Shown piece after piece: positions 44,161-57,574 of a DNA stretch of 64,000 bases. Origin of the DNA: Wyeomyia smithii (lineage: Eukaryota > Arthropoda > Insecta > Diptera > Culicidae); contig NC_073695.1 of NCBI RefSeq assembly GCF_029784165.1, forward strand, positions 164,830,066-164,894,065. Reading direction: 5' to 3'. Made by a program: the position numbers and the translations under genes. Below the pieces are notes generated by a model. It was not told the origin of the DNA, searched no databases, and saw only the letters and a list, made by a program, of their open reading frames with translations. Each line of letters opens with the position of its first letter. The stretch's first letter is position 1.

Positions 44161-46061
44161 TACAGAAGGTACGAAGAATCTCGTTTTCGTTATTGGAAAT
44201 ACCAAATCAAAAACTGATTGCAGAAGAATATACTCGCCAATTTCACCACTAGAAAAAACTATGTGTAAAACAAAGCAATTATCAATTAAAATAGCTACAA
44301 TTGTCATTTCTCAATTGTTGGAGTATCAATAGCATAACGCGGCTGGTAGGTATAAAATACAACTTTTCGCTAGGTTTATACCGACCATGGTCGAGGATGA
44401 ACACGAAAAATCGATAGAAAGAACGGCACGAATGGACGCCGTCGGGAATCGTTTTCCGTTACAACAGACGTAGAGTTTGTAACGAGTTTGTTGAGCCAAT
44501 TCTACTGCGATCAAGATTTCAGGTCATCGATGTAAAAGAATAGGCAATCTTGAGCGTAGTTTCAAGGCAGACAATTGTATAGCTAGCATTGATAGCATTA
44601 GGCAACGAAAAAAAAAACAGTTCCCATCGTTCAGTGGCAATAGTGAATTCTATTGCACTATGTCCCCATTTATATTGCTTTCAGTCTGAAGCTGGCAATT
44701 AAGGTAGTAGTGCGCATTTTGATAAAATAAGTTTGTATATACCTGTTAAATAGGTATATGAATAGTTTTATTTTATTCACTTTTTTCATGGTTAGACATA
44801 ATCATAATTTGTAAGCCCGATGTTTATACTATTTTTTGCAAGTGAAATAAATTATACTAGCAATACCAAAACACCAATTCTGGATTTGAATCAATAAAAA
44901 AGTTATTGTGCTTCGGATGCCAAACAGTATATCGGTTAGACGCAACTATTTTGAATTTGAATAACATTTCGTTGGGCACTATGTAATGTTGCATTTTGCA
45001 ATGAAAACTATAAAACTATAAAACAAGATTTTTTTCCGGTTTTGATGTTACTTTCAAGAGAGGTTATTTCCAAAATATGGTGTGCTATTCCAGCACTGAG
45101 CCCAGATAAGAACACGGACATTATGAGTTAGTCCGTGTTTTTTTTTATTTTTTAAACTCTAATATTTATTTAGGCCCAACCGCGAGGTATAACGGGGCCG
45201 AATGTCCTTTTGGAGTTAGGAAAAGCCAGCTTGAGTAGAGCCTGTATCCCGACGATTCCTTCTCAAACAGGCACAAAAACCCTCTAATCTTTTCACTTTA
45301 AAAATAAAATTTGCGTTTGTTTGCTGTATTCCGCATAATATTTGCTGTGTGCCTTCTTTATTCGCAATAGCGCTATCAATATAGGATGGCATACTACTTT
45401 TTTATCCATGTGATTTTCATCTGTCTTTGTAAAATACTGTTATACTCTGTTGCGTTCCTCTAACTAATGATTTGGAGGTAAATAATTTTGTTCATAGATT
45501 TTTTTAACACTAATAATAATAATTCAAATGAAAGGTGTACACATAATTCACATTCACATAATTGGTAAAAATTCACAATCACATAATTGACACATACCTA
45601 ATTGATTGGTTGAAACTATAGAAAAGTTGTAGCAATATCGCACGCTTAGCCTTGGGGCTAATAGCGGTCTTGATCAACTAGATTAGTTGAGAGAATTCGT
45701 TATCGATATTGTTTTTGGGACATTTTGCATGTGTAGGATAAGTACAACGTTACACCGTGGCCCAGTGCTGAGTCGAAAAAACTTCCAGCTCGAAAAGAGT
45801 TTATCGTATATTTGTCCCCATTTGCTTATTAGTTTATTAGGTATGAAAAATATTTAAATAGTTCAATCATCCAAAATACAATTTTTACTACTTTACTCGT
45901 TATAGTCAACATCAAAATGATAAATTTGGGTAAATTTTCCATTTTCAAACTTTCGGTTGATAATCTCTAAGCTCATACTTTCAGTACATATTGCGCTGAC
46001 CTTTTTAATTCAAACAGCAGACATGAAACTATGACGCAGGGACACCAGGTTATTGTCTTTC
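44161..46061. other. Unassigned stretch with two small signals
   Basis: No gene recognised. TATAAAATAC at 44351-44360 precedes a short frame starting ACCATGG (44387-44473, 28 codons, MVEDEHEKSIERTARM), weakly promoter-like. A perfect 9-bp hairpin AACACGGAC/GTCCGTGTT at 45111-45139 is followed by a run of T. Confidence 0.35.
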
Positions 46062-49000
46062 TTCTAGAAAGGTATAGCAATCACTTGCAAAACCGAAAGT
46101 ATAAAAGTGCTCCAAAGGGCCGAATGGTATATATCACTCGACTTAGCTCGACGAGCTGAGCATCTTCTGTATGTGTGTGTGTGTATGTGTGTGTGTGTGT
46201 GTGTGTGTATGTGCAGATTTTTTTTCTCACTCACTTTTCTCAAAGAAGGCTGGACCGATTTTCATGAAATTAATTGCAAATGAAAGGTCTTGTGGTCCCA
46301 TAAGACCCTATTTAATTTTATTGTAATCGGATTTTTAGTTTAGAGGTTATGTATCAAAATGTAAAAATCATGAAACATCATTATCTCAAAAACTACACAA
46401 CCAATTTGAACAAAATTAATTTCAAATGAACGGGCTACGTGAAATACCCTTAACGTTTGAATTTTATGAAGATTGAACTTGTGGTTCAAAAGTTATGAAA
46501 AGAAACGTGTTCTGAAGACTGTTTAATCTCACTCATGTTTCTCAGAGATGGCTGACCCGATTTTCATAAAATCAGTGTCAAATGGAAGGTCTAGTTGCTC
46601 CATAAGACCCTATTGATTTGTTTTGCAATCGGACTATTACTTTGCCTGTTATCTTTAAAAATGTGAAATCCAGCTATGAAGAGGAACGTATTCCGAAGAC
46701 TACTTGGACTCACTCACTTTTCTCAGAGATGGCTGACCCGATTTCCACTAAATTAGTGTCAAATGAGAGGTCTAGCTGCCTCATAACACCCTATTGAATT
46801 TAACTATAATCGGACTGTAACTTTGTCTGTAATGTGTCGAAATGTGAAAATCACGAAACATCATTATCTCAGAAACTACACAACCGATTTGATCAATATT
46901 ATCAATATTATTATCAGATGAGCAGGCTTAGGGTTAACTGATGAAATATGATTGAACACGTGGTTTCAAAGTTTGGCTGCCCTATACGTTCCCAATTCAT
47001 TTGATTATAATCGAACTTAAGCAACCGTTATGTATTAAATTGTTAATAAAACAACTAAAGTTTATTATCTCAGAGACTACATGACTTATTTGAACATAAC
47101 TAGTGTCATATGAACGAGTCATCTTTCGAACTTACAAATAACAAACTTCATAACAATTTGATATGTGGCTCAAAAGTCATGGAAAGAAAAGAATTTCAAA
47201 GACTATTTAAAACTAAACCTGCTTTGATCGATATATGTGGCCTCAACATAATTTTAATGTGGTATCGTACTATTTGAATGTTCCAAATTTATTGATTCCT
47301 TGCGATGTGTTAAAAGTCTGCAAATGCACGACGAATCGGCCATAGGATATGATCAAAGTCAAACAACAAATCGTTTGAAATGATTGAGTTTATCGAAATG
47401 ACAATATCCTCAACTTTTGGCTTCTGTACATTGCCTTAATTCTAAATATATTCATATTGGGTGGTATTCGGTCATTTTCAACAGACTTTCTGGCATCAAT
47501 CTGACGCTAGAAATACCCATATTGGGAGGTATTTAGTTATTTTGGTTGTTTTCCAGAAACTAAAAGTGGTCGTCTTTAAATTCAAAATGGTTTCCAGGGT
47601 CAATGTTTGGTTTCTATGCATCATCTCGATCACGGAAATATTCATATTGAGTATTATTCGGTCATTTTCGACTGTTTCCTAAAAGTTGCCATTTAGCAAT
47701 TCAAAACGGTGCCTGGGGTCAATTGTTAGCTCATTGCATCATTCTAGTTCCAGAGTTACTCATATTGGATGGTATTTGGTTATTTAGGCTATTTTTCACA
47801 AACCGGAAGTCGCCATCTTGGATTTCAAAATGGCATTTGGGAACGATTTCTGGCCTCCGTGCGTCAATCTGGTCAAAGAAACGCTCATATTGGGTGGTAT
47901 TTGGTCATTTTCGGCTGTTTTCCAGACACCAGAAGTTGCCATCTTACAATTAAAAATGTTGTCTGAGGTCGATTTGTGGCTTCAGTACGTCATAACAATT
48001 CCTGAAATACCCATATTGGATGGTATCTGGTTATCTTAGGCTGTTTTTCACAAACCGGAAGTCGCCATCTTGGATTTCAAAATGGTATTTAAGATAATTT
48101 CTAGCCTCTGAGCGTCATTCTGGTTGAAGAAACACCCATATTGGGCGTTATTCGATCATTTTCGGCTGTTTCCCAGGAACCGGAAGTCGCCAACATAGAA
48201 TCCAAAATGGGGTCTGTGGTCGATTTCAGCTGCTGTGTATCATTCTAGATCCGGAGATACTCATGTCAGACGAAAATCGGCCAATTTGGCTGTTTCCCAG
48301 AAACCAGAAGTTGCCATCCTATAATTCATAGTGGTGTTCTTGCAACATTCTGGCTCCGGACATACTCATATTGGGTGGTATTTGGTCACTTTGGGCTGTT
48401 TTTCAGAAACCGAAAGTCGTCATTTTTAACTTTAAAATTGCCTGTGAAATCAATTTCTGTCATCTGGGCGTAATTCTGGTTCCGAAAACATTCATATTGA
48501 ATGGTACTTGGTCATTTCCGGCTGTTTGCCAGACACCGGAAGTCAGCATCTTAAAATTCAAGGTTGTGTCTGTGATCAATTTTTAGCTTCTGTGCATCTT
48601 TCTGGTTCCGGAGCTACTCATATTTAATGGGAATCGTCCATTTCAGGCTGATTTCCAGAAACCGGAAGTTGCCATCTTACAATCCAAAATGTTGCCTGAG
48701 GTCGATTATGGAACATATTTGTTACCACTAAAACATTCACCTGCCAAATTTGGTTCCATTTAGTTGGTTAGCTCTCGAGATGTGCAGAAATTTGTGTTTA
48801 ATTTGTATGGCATCCCTCCCTTCTAAAAGAAGGAGGGGTGTCAAAATATTATGGACATAATTTTTATCCCTTAAAACATCTACATGCCAAATTCGGTTTC
48901 ATTTGCTTGGTTTGTTCTTGAGTTGTGCAGAAATTTATGTTTAATTTGTATGAGACCCCTCCCTTCCAGAAGAGGGAGGGGTCTCAAACTATCATAAGAA

Positions 49001-49241
49001 CCTTTATAGGTACCAAAAACCCCTACATACAAATTTTCACGCCGATCGGTTCGGTAATTTTCGAGCCTATATGGATCAGACAGACAGACAGACCGGATTG
49101 CATTTTTACATGTATAGATTACAACATCAATATTTTTTAAGAGTGAATATACATTTATTGGATTGAAGCGTTCATGTAAATCTATATTTTTACAAATAAA
49201 AGTTTGAATGAGAAAGGCTGGGTCTAGGTGGATTAATTTAG
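46062..49241. repeat. Composite ~3 kb repeat, copy II (inverted)
   Basis: The reverse-complement order of copy III: end CTTCTAGAAAGGTATAGC, GT microsatellite (about 46165-46212), tandem module 4 (units with TTTCTCAGAGATGGCTGACC, 46230-47200), the unique block (TGACAATATCCTCAACTTTT), tandem module 2 (47440-48720), module 1 (48720-49000), GACAGACAGACCGG, and end GGTGGATTAATTTA at 49241. The 129-aa ORF at 48880-49269 is a translation of these repeats. Confidence 0.8.
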
Positions 49242-49879
49242 ATCTTTTTAAAATATCTTCACACTCCACGAAAAAATGTCTTCACACATAATAAATCTGT
49301 AAGCCCGTCTTTATTCCCAGTAAACACAGTAAATCGGAAGCGGTTCATCAACCAATTATGAGGCTTTCACGTCTTCACACGTGTTCTAATGTGTTCGAAA
49401 TGAAGACATGTCTTCACATCTAACATCCCTATCATGACACATGAATCTGGATTATGTTTCCTACAGGTCAGTAAGCTTTCATTCTAGAGAAATGCCTTTT
49501 GTGCAAATTTATAAATCAGAGAAAAATCGTAGAGATCTTAGTATAAGAAAAAGCGTTTATTTTTAAAATTCAAAACTCCTATAGGGTAATGAATGTTTTC
49601 TTAGGAATTTTGTTTTTTTTTTTTTCAATAATTTAATAAATTCGTGAAAGTCGAACGAAAAATAGAGAACACTAGTTGGCTAGATATTCTATGGATAAAA
49701 GATGCTTTTTTGTGCCATTGTTGTTGTTTTTTTTTTAAATCAAAACTCATTTTTGAGGAGACAAATAAATATGCTAAATTAAAAGTTAATTATCTGAAAA
49801 CCCTCATTTAAAAAAATCTTACTTTTTTTTCATGAGAACTGCAGAAGATTAGCTAAACATTGGTTGCCGAATCATGGAG
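49242..49879. other. Unassigned, with GAAGACATG words
   Basis: Near 49255-49430 ATGTCTTCACA and ATGAAGACATGTCTTCACAT recur; the same words cluster at 61353-61465. The rest is AT-rich without signal. Confidence 0.35.
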
Positions 49880-50400
49880 AAATGCGAAACCAGAAAAAAA
49901 TTAAAGCCAGAACGATTAGTTTGATTGATATGTGTTCATTCGATTTTCGTGGTGGTTCGACATCCCACCCTCTTCTGGAAAGGAGGAGTACCATACAAAT
50001 GAAACACAAGTTTAGCACAACTCGAGAACTAATCAAGCAAACGAAATTAAATTTGGCTTGTGAAGATTTGTGGATGCATGAAACCTTTCCATGGTGATTC
50101 GATACCCTTTCATCCTCAGGAGAAGAGGACTTCCATACAAATGAAACACAAATATCTGTAGAACTCAAGAATTGATCAAGCAAATGAAATCAAATTCGGC
50201 ATGTGGACGTTTTTGGCAACAAGAAATGTGTTCATGGTGGTTCGACACACCTTCCCCTTTTGGAAGGTAGGGCTCCGACACAAAAGAATAACAAATGTCT
50301 TTACAACTAAAGCGCCACCTAAACAAGTAGAACCAAATTTGGCGGGCGGTTTTTGCGGGCAAGAAATGTTTCAATAATGGTTTGACACCGACATGATTTT
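49880..50400. repeat. Diverged module 1 tandem units
   Basis: Four diverged units of about 120-125 bp with CCATACAAATGAAACACAA, CTCGAGAACTAATCAAGCAA and TGGTTCGACA, related to module 1 of the composite repeat. They lie just outside copy III, so they may be the remains of another copy. Confidence 0.65.
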
Positions 50401-50494
50401 ATTATGAAGGTTTAATAGATAATCGGCGCGGTAGACAATCCCAGAACTGGGACATCAAGTTTGATTTTGGATTTGGTGCTAACATGAATAAAAA

Positions 50495-53181
50495 CCTAAA
50501 TTAATCCACCTAGCGATCAGACCCAGCATTTCTCATTCAAACTTTTATTTGTAAAAATAGATTTACATGAACGTTTCAATCCAAACACCTAAATTAATCC
50601 TCCCAGCGGTCAGACAAAGTCTTTCTCATTCAAAACTTTATTTGTGAAAATAGATTTACATGAACGCTTGAATCTAATAAAAGTAAATTCACTCTTTTAG
50701 GTTCTAAAATATTGCAGTTTTTATCTATACATATAAAATTGCCGTCCGGTATGTCTGATCCATATAGGCTCGAAAACTACCGAACCGATCGACGTGAAAA
50801 TTTGTATGTAGGGGTTTTTACTGCCGATAAAGGTTCCTATGATAGTTTGAGACCCCTCCCTCTTCTTGAAGGGAGGGTCCCATACAAATGAAACATAAAT
50901 TTCTGCACAACTCAAGAACAAACCAAGCAAATGAAACCGAATTTGGCATGTGGATGTTTTAAGGAATAACAAATATGTTCATAATAGTTGGACGCCCCTC
51001 CCTTTTCTGGAAAGAAGGGGTTCCATACAAATGAAACACAAATTTCTGAACATCTCGAGAACTAATCAACTAAATGGAACCAAATTTGGCTGGTAAATGT
51101 TTTTAGTGGTAAAAAATATGTCCATAATGTTTTGACAACCCTCCTTCTTGCTGAAGCACATCTCGAGAACGAACCGAGTAAATGGAACCAAATTTGGCAG
51201 GTGAATGTTTTTTTTTTTTGAGTTAACAAATATGTTCCATAATCGACCTCAGGCAACATTTTGGATTGTAAGATGGCAACTTCCGGTTTCTGGAAAACAG
51301 CCAAAAATGGCCGATTTCCACCCAATATAATAATATCCGGATCTAGAATGATACACAGGAGCTATAATCGACCACAGATACCATTTTGAATTCTAAGATG
51401 GCAACTTCTGGTATTGGGTGTTATTCGATTATTTTCGGCAGTTTCCCAGGAACATGTGCTTCCAGAAGAGAGAGGGGCGTTGAACCATTATAGACTTTTT
51501 TGTAACCTCTAAAACATTCAACCAGAATGACGCTCAGAGGCCAGAAATTATTTTAAATACCATTTTGAAATCCAAGATGGCGACTTCCGGTTTGTGAAAA
51601 ACAGCCCAAAATAACCAAATACCATCTAATATGAGTATCTCTGAAACCAGAATGATGCAATGAGCTAAATATGACCTCAGGCACCATTTTGAATTGCTAA
51701 ATGGCAACTTCTAGGAAACAGTCGAAAATGACCGAACAATGATTCAATATGGATATTTCCGTAATCGAGATGATGCATAGAAACCAAATATTGACCCTGG
51801 ACACCATTTTGAATTTAAAGACGACCACTTTTAGTTTCTGGAAAACAACCCGAATAACTAAATATTCCCCAATATGGGTATTTCCGGTGTCAGATTGATG
51901 CCAGAAAATCTGACCGAATACCACCCAATATGAATGTATTCAGAATTAAGGCGATGTACAAAAGCCAAGAGTCGAGGATATTGTCATTTCGATAAAACCT
52001 ATCATTTCAAACGATTTGTTAGTTGACCTTGATCTTATCCTATGGCCGGTTCGTCGTGCATTTGCAGACTTTAAACACATCGCAAGGAATCAATGAATTT
52101 GGAAAGTTCAAAAAGTACGATACCACATTTAAATTATGTTAAGGCCACATATATCGATCAAAGCAGGTATAGTTTTAAATAGTCTTTGAATTTCTTTTCT
52201 TTCCATAATTCTGAGCCACATATCAAATTGTTATGAAGTTTGTTATTTGTAAGTTCGAGAGATGATTCGTTCGTATGACATTAGTTATGTTTCAATAAGT
52301 CATGTAATCTTTGAGATAATAAACTTTCGTCGTTTTATTAACAATTTAGTACATAACTGTTGCATAAGTTCGATTATAATCAAATAAAATGGGAACGTAT
52401 AAGGCAACCACACTTTGAAACCACGTGTTCAATCATAATTCGTCAGTTATTCCTTAACTAACCCACTCATCTGATAATAATATTGATCAAATCGGTTTTG
52501 TAGTTTCTGAGATAATGAAGTTTCGTGATTTTCACATTTCGGTACATTACAGACGAAGTTACAGTTCGATTACAGTAAAATTCAATAGGGTGTTATGAGG
52601 CAGCTAGACTTATTAATTGACATTAATTTAGTGGAAATCGGGTCAGCCATCTCTGAGAAAAGTGAGTGAGTTTAAGTAGTCTTCAGAATATGTTTTTTTT
52701 CATAGCTGGATTTCAGATTTTTGAACATAACAGGTAAACTAAGAGTCCGATTGCAAAACAAATCAATAGGGTCTTATGGGACAACTAGACCTTCCATTTG
52801 ACACTAATTTTATGAAAATCGGTCCAGCCATCTCTGAGAAACATGAGTGAGATTAAACAGTCTTCAGAACACGTTTCTTTTCATAACTTTTGAACCACAA
52901 GTTTAATCTTTATAAAATCCATAGGTAAGGGTTTTTAAGGTAGCCAGTTCATTTGAAACCAAATTTGTTCAAATAGGTTGTGTGGTTTTCGAGATAATGA
53001 TGTTTCATGATTTTTACATTTTGATACATACCCTCTAAACTAAAAATGCGATCACAATGAAATTTAATAGGGTTCTATGGGACAACAAGACCTTTCATTT
53101 GCAATTAATTTCATGAAAATCGGTCCAGCCATCTCTGAGAAAAGCGAGTGAGAATAAAAATATGCACATACACACACACAC

Positions 53182-53226
<45 letters not shown>

Positions 53227-53345
53227 GAAAATGCTCAGCTCGTCGTGCTGAGTCGAGTGATATATGCCATTCGGCCCTTTGGAGCACTTTTATACTTTCG
53301 GTTTTGCAAGTGATTGCTATACCTTTCTAGGAGAAAGGCAAAAAT
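50495..53345. repeat. Composite ~3 kb repeat, copy III
   Basis: The most complete plus-orientation copy: left end CCTAAATTAATCCACC (duplicated from 50587), a short CGTCCGGTATGTCTGATCC segment, module 1 (50800-51200), module 2 (51240-51930), the unique block (51940-52140), module 4 (52140-53160), CA microsatellite, and right end CTATACCTTTCTAGGAGAAA at 53339. The neighbour at 53356 inserted a few bases beyond the end. Confidence 0.8.
53167..53224. repeat. CA microsatellite
   Basis: About 58 bp of nearly pure CA, with one G-containing interruption, at the position where copies I and II also carry CA/GT repeats. Confidence 0.95.
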
Positions 53346-53355
53346 GTATATCCAC

Positions 53356-54855
53356 TAGGGTGTCCCAAAGAAATCGATGTTGAAAAAGTCAAGGTGCTCA
53401 GCCCTAAATTGAAAGATAATGTTATTCAAAGCATTTTTGTAGAACATTTCGACTTTCTAAAAAATTGTTTTCAGGTTTCTCAAACGTGATTAATGAAAAA
53501 ATGCCTTTTGTAAGCTAAAAACCCACTCTTTTGCACTTTTTTCAATTCTGTTCGATTCCTACATTTTTCCATATATTTTTTTTTATTTTTGTGGGGTTGT
53601 TTTTGAATATTTTGCATGGTTTGGTTCAGCATTGCATTTAGTTTTTTGACTCCCAGAGCCCATTAAACATCACAGAAAAATCAATTTACTAATAATTTTT
53701 AGATAAAACACAAATAAAAAAAAATTTTGATCAAAAACTAAAATTTTCATTTTAGAGCGGGATTTACGACAAAAATTTACATGGAAAAAGATACTCGATA
53801 TCTTATCGGGGAGCTGAGATATTGGCATTTTTATATATGATGGAAAACTATGCATTTCAACAAATATGTTTAATAACTGTTTTATTTTGGGAGATAAAAA
53901 ATAACAATGTTCAGAAAACAAATGTGTTTTAGGATGGCTGATAACTTAGTAGAAGGTTTGAAAATTCGGAAAAATTTGCAAAAAAAGTTAGAACGAAAAT
54001 TATGATTTTTCGTGCCTTCTAATAGAAAACTCAATGTTGCTCGTAATATGTAAGAGATAGAAACATGATGTCTTCGGTAAAGTTTCTTGTTTTGAGATAA
54101 CCTAAAACTTTGTCGTGGACACCTTGCGTCTATCTCATTCTGGTTAAAAAGTAAATTTTTTATCTCACTCATAGGTGGATTGATCACCCATCTTTCTACA
54201 TTCATAGATGCATTTTTGAATATCCTGAAACTTCTCCGAACATATCTTATGGCTATAATCAACATTTGAGTCACGATTCAGGAAGTTATACGCAAATACG
54301 GTAAAATAAAACACTGTGCAATGGAGATATTGAGCTTTAGTGACATTTTTAACAAAATGCATAGTTCTCCATCACAAGTATAAACGCCAATATCTCAGTC
54401 CCCCGATAAGATATCAAGGATCTTTTTTCATGTAAATTTTCGTCTTGAATCCCGCTTAGCAGTAAAATCTTGATAAAAAAATTGTTTATATATGTTTTGA
54501 AGGGTTTTATCTAAAAATTATGAGAAAACAATCACTTTTTTGAGATGTTCAATGGGCTCTGTGAGTCAAATAATTGAATGCGATGCTGAACCAAACCATG
54601 CAAAATATTCAAAAACAACCCCACAAAAATAAAAAAATATATGGAAAAATGTAGGAATCGAACAGATTTGGAAATAGTGCAAAGGGTGGATTTGTAGCTC
54701 GAAAATGTCATTTTTTCATAAATCACGTTTGGGCAACCTGAAAACGATTTTTTAGAATATCGAAATGTTCTACAAAAATGCTATGAATAACATTATCTTC
54801 CAATTTAGGGCTGAGCACCTTGACTTTTTCAACATCGATTTTTTGGGACACCCTA
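53356..54855. mobile_element. Intact foldback hAT-like element, 1.5 kb
   Basis: Termini TAGGGTGTCCCAAAGAAATC and the inverted GATTTTTTGGGACACCCTA are flanked by ATATCCAC (53348-53355) and ATATTCAC (54856-54863). The 8-bp duplication differs by one base and fits nTnnnnAn. The two halves are inverted copies over hundreds of bp (words such as GTCAAGGTGCTCAGCCCTAA at both ends), so the whole unit is a giant foldback. The central 53960-54290 is shared with the element at 24443. No transposase; ORFs are spurious. Confidence 0.85.
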
Positions 54856-54914
54856 ATATTCACTCTTTAGGTTCTAAAATATTGATGTTGTAATCTGTAC
54901 ATATGAAAATGCGG

Positions 54915-55143
54915 GGACGGGACACGTGGCATGAGGACGCTAGGCATACGGATGTTAGGCATAGTATGCTAGGCATATAGACGCGAGGCATAATAGATGT
55001 GAGGCATAATGGATACGAGGCATACTGCCACAAGGCATTACGGACGGGAGGCCGAATGGATGCGAGGCCGAATGAACGCCAGGCCGAATGGACGCGAGGC
55101 CGAATGGACGCAAGGCCGAATGACCGCGAGGCCGAATACGATG
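54915..55143. repeat. 16-bp minisatellite, array 1
   Basis: Units of 16 bp change gradually from GGCATAATGGATACGA-type on the left to GGCCGAATGGACGCGA-type on the right. The 16-bp period is strictly kept in the right half. A third, short array in inverted orientation lies at about 56290-56360. Confidence 0.9.
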
Positions 55144-55273
55144 ATGTATGATCCCATAAGATCCAATTATCGTGACTATGTGTTCTGGATTTGCAATATC
55201 CATATGGCATCAGAATGTCTATTGGAAAATATGTTGCACGTTTGCTAATTGACAAAAAGGGGTTTTCAATGTA

Positions 55274-56051
55274 CACGCAAAAGTTGGACTGTGCGTAACC
55301 ACATCAGTATTGCTTCTTCCTAGAGCATTTTTTGTACTGTTTCGGAACCAGTACAACGAATGTGTGATGTTCATAACGCATTTGGTGCTCTAGCGAATGT
55401 TCAATGTATTAGGCGGTTCAAAATCAAACCACTTTTGAAGTATCAACCGATGCTAGTATTGGCATGAGGATTCGTACTGGTATTGGTAATATTTTCCAGA
55501 ATGCTGCTATCGTTAAAGCAGTGCAAGCAGTAATCAATACTGATGATTTTGGTACTAACTAGTTTAACGCAAATATGAACTGATCGATTCACTATCATGA
55601 ATCCGGTCATTCAAAAATATTATCGAATCAATACCAATTAAAAGACATTGGATGTGTTTAAAACATTTTGCATTTGACGACGAATCTGGTTTTATTCATA
55701 TGCATTCGGTTCCGCGTTACTGTCACCAGTGTCAGTACAACAAGGCTCGCTATTGACTGTTTCGGTTGCTGACGGTGATTAAGGATGCACGAGCTTTTGA
55801 TACGTAACGACTCGCGAAAGTAACCAGCGGTTTTTTGAGCGCCCCAAAACTGATCGTTTGCCCAAAACCGAAGTCTACCGAAATACCAAGATTTTGTGTA
55901 TATTATACATAATCTGATTTCGATCTCTGTAAATGTATTCATTACGCAACTGTTGCGTTATCCTTTTGATACATTTTTTGTGCATAGCCAGAGCATTTAA
56001 TGTGCGTTTTGAGAGCACACATCGGATGATGTGAGCTTGAACTTTTGCGTG
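55274..56051. mobile_element. CACGCAAAAGTT MITE, uninterrupted copy
   Basis: The same family as 40952. Termini CACGCAAAAGTTGGAC and GAACTTTTGCGTG; TA on the left (55272-55273) and TT on the right, probably a mutated TA. At 778 bp it shows the structure without the nested insert. No ORF of note. Confidence 0.8.
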
Positions 56052-56289
56052 TTTTAATATACAGATTTTTTTTACTCTACGTATGTAGTAGTTCAAATGT
56101 AAATATATTGCCATAATATTTTTTATAATATTTTTTATTAAATCATTCGGCGCAGACGCATAATCGAGGATAAGGAAACGAGGCGGCACTAGATTGTTTT
56201 CCAATTGACACTCTGAAGCAACATACATGTTATTGAAAGAGTGCTGTGATGATGATGACGATAGTACCGTATTCCGCCTCACTTCCCCT

Positions 56290-56360
56290 TGGCCTTGTGT
56301 CCATTCGGCCTCGCGTCCATTCGGCCTCGCGTCCATTCGGCCTCGCGTCCATTCGGCCTT
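56290..56360. repeat. 16-bp minisatellite, inverted short array
   Basis: About four units of TCGCGTCCATTCGGCC, the reverse complement of the array 1 consensus, then TTCTGTACCAATG. It lies about 40 bp beyond the end of the minisatellite element, so it may be the edge of another copy in inverted orientation. Confidence 0.8.
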
Positions 56361-56473
56361 CTGTACCAATGTCTGCACCAATTCTGCACCAATGTCAACA
56401 ACCACGGGGGGGGGGGAAAGCTTCGTCTCTTACTCCATGAGAAACACGCTCGGAGACAAATGAGAGTATGTAT

Positions 56474-57337
56474 TAGGGTGGGGAAAAATAATCGGTTTTC
56501 CAGAACCAAGTTTTTTTGGTTCCTTTTGGGGCCCCACACAACCCTAAACTAACCGGGAGTCGATTGGTTTTGTCTCCGCTTGGCGCATTGCATTTCAAAT
56601 TTGTATGAAAATTTATATGGGGAAACCCACTTTTTAGCATTTACCTTTCTAGAAAGCTCAGTAATGCTCTAATAATGCACTGCATTATGTAAAAGTATAG
56701 TATTTTAGATGCCGAACAACTTTGCAGAAGACACTGGAGAGCTAGAATGTCCCTAAAAAGAGCTATAGCTGTTCAAAGTTGAGTATGTCGATTTGAATGC
56801 AGAAAATCTTGTTTTCTGCCAACATTACCAATGCACCGGTGTCAGTAGGATTCCCATCGGAAGTAACCTGTCGTAACGAGTTTATACGCTCAGCTGGACC
56901 AAGCAAACATATTAAGGTCAATATTCTAGGCGTAAATAGAATCTACAACGTGTTTCAGAGGTTACTTCAGATGGAAATCTGACTGACTCCGGTACACTGG
57001 CAGTGTTGGCAGAAAAAAGGATTTGCAAGATAAATTTCGACATAATCAACTTTGAACAGCTCTAGTATTTTTTTGGGACACCCTAGCTCTTTAGTGTCTT
57101 CGGCCAAGTCAAGTTTGGGTCATTTTGAGCTCTTTAGAATGGAAAATGCAAAAAAGTTTGTTTTTCCATACAAATCTCCATATAAATTTGAAATGCAATG
57201 CGCCAAGCGAAGACAAAACCAATCGACTTCCGATAAATTTAGGATTGTTTGGGGCCCCGAATAGAACAAAAAAAAAACTTGGTTCTGGCTTTCTGCTATT
57301 AAGTTTCGTTTTTTTCATATAACGATTCCCCACCCTA
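56474..57337. mobile_element. hAT-like foldback MITE, complete copy
   Basis: Termini TAGGGTGGGGAAA and TTCCCCACCCTA, flanked by the 8-bp duplication GTATGTAT at 56466-56473 and 57338-57345 (fits nTnnnnAn). It lies in the opposite orientation to the copy at 36295 and contains the uninterrupted TGTCGTAACGAGT site (~56870) that the PIF-like MITE occupies at 36763. 864 bp; no coding. Confidence 0.88.
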
Positions 57338-57574
57338 GTATGTATATTTAAGCTCTCCCTTTTTTCTTTACACCAGTTTTTTTGTTTTGTTTAATGCATG
57401 CCCAGTTCTGTTTTAAATGACGTCGAAACAAAAAGCAATCTGCAAGCGCGCTGTACAGTTCTAACTGAACTGTACAACTATTTTGGCAAAAATATAACGG
57501 TAAACCATTTCGAAAGCTGAAATCTTTTAGTTTCGACTGTGTATAATTTCCTGCAAACCTAAACAATAATCCGC

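Larger units (their letters stand above)
54915..56250. mobile_element. Minisatellite-bearing element, copy 1
   Basis: It starts GGACGGGACACG with a 16-bp minisatellite and ends with CAGACGCATAATCGAGGATA and CGAGGCGGCACTAGATTG near 56200, matching the copy at 63327 to the window end. This copy lacks the roughly 200-bp GC-rich block present there, and a TA-type MITE (55274-56051) sits inside it. Confidence 0.7.

Noticed and set aside
44387..44473. Short gene behind TATAAAA
   Set aside because: Only 28 codons, no continuation or splice evidence; kept as a note in the unassigned stretch.
45111..45148. Bacterial rho-independent terminator
   Set aside because: A perfect hairpin plus T run is present, but the DNA is insect-like and no transcription unit lies upstream.
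48880..49269. 129-aa ORF as a gene
   Set aside because: It is a translation of composite repeat modules; equivalent ORFs occur in the other copies in different frames.
56227..56552. Overlapping ORFs of 64-87 aa
   Set aside because: They come from the inverted 16-bp minisatellite and the start of a hAT-like MITE.
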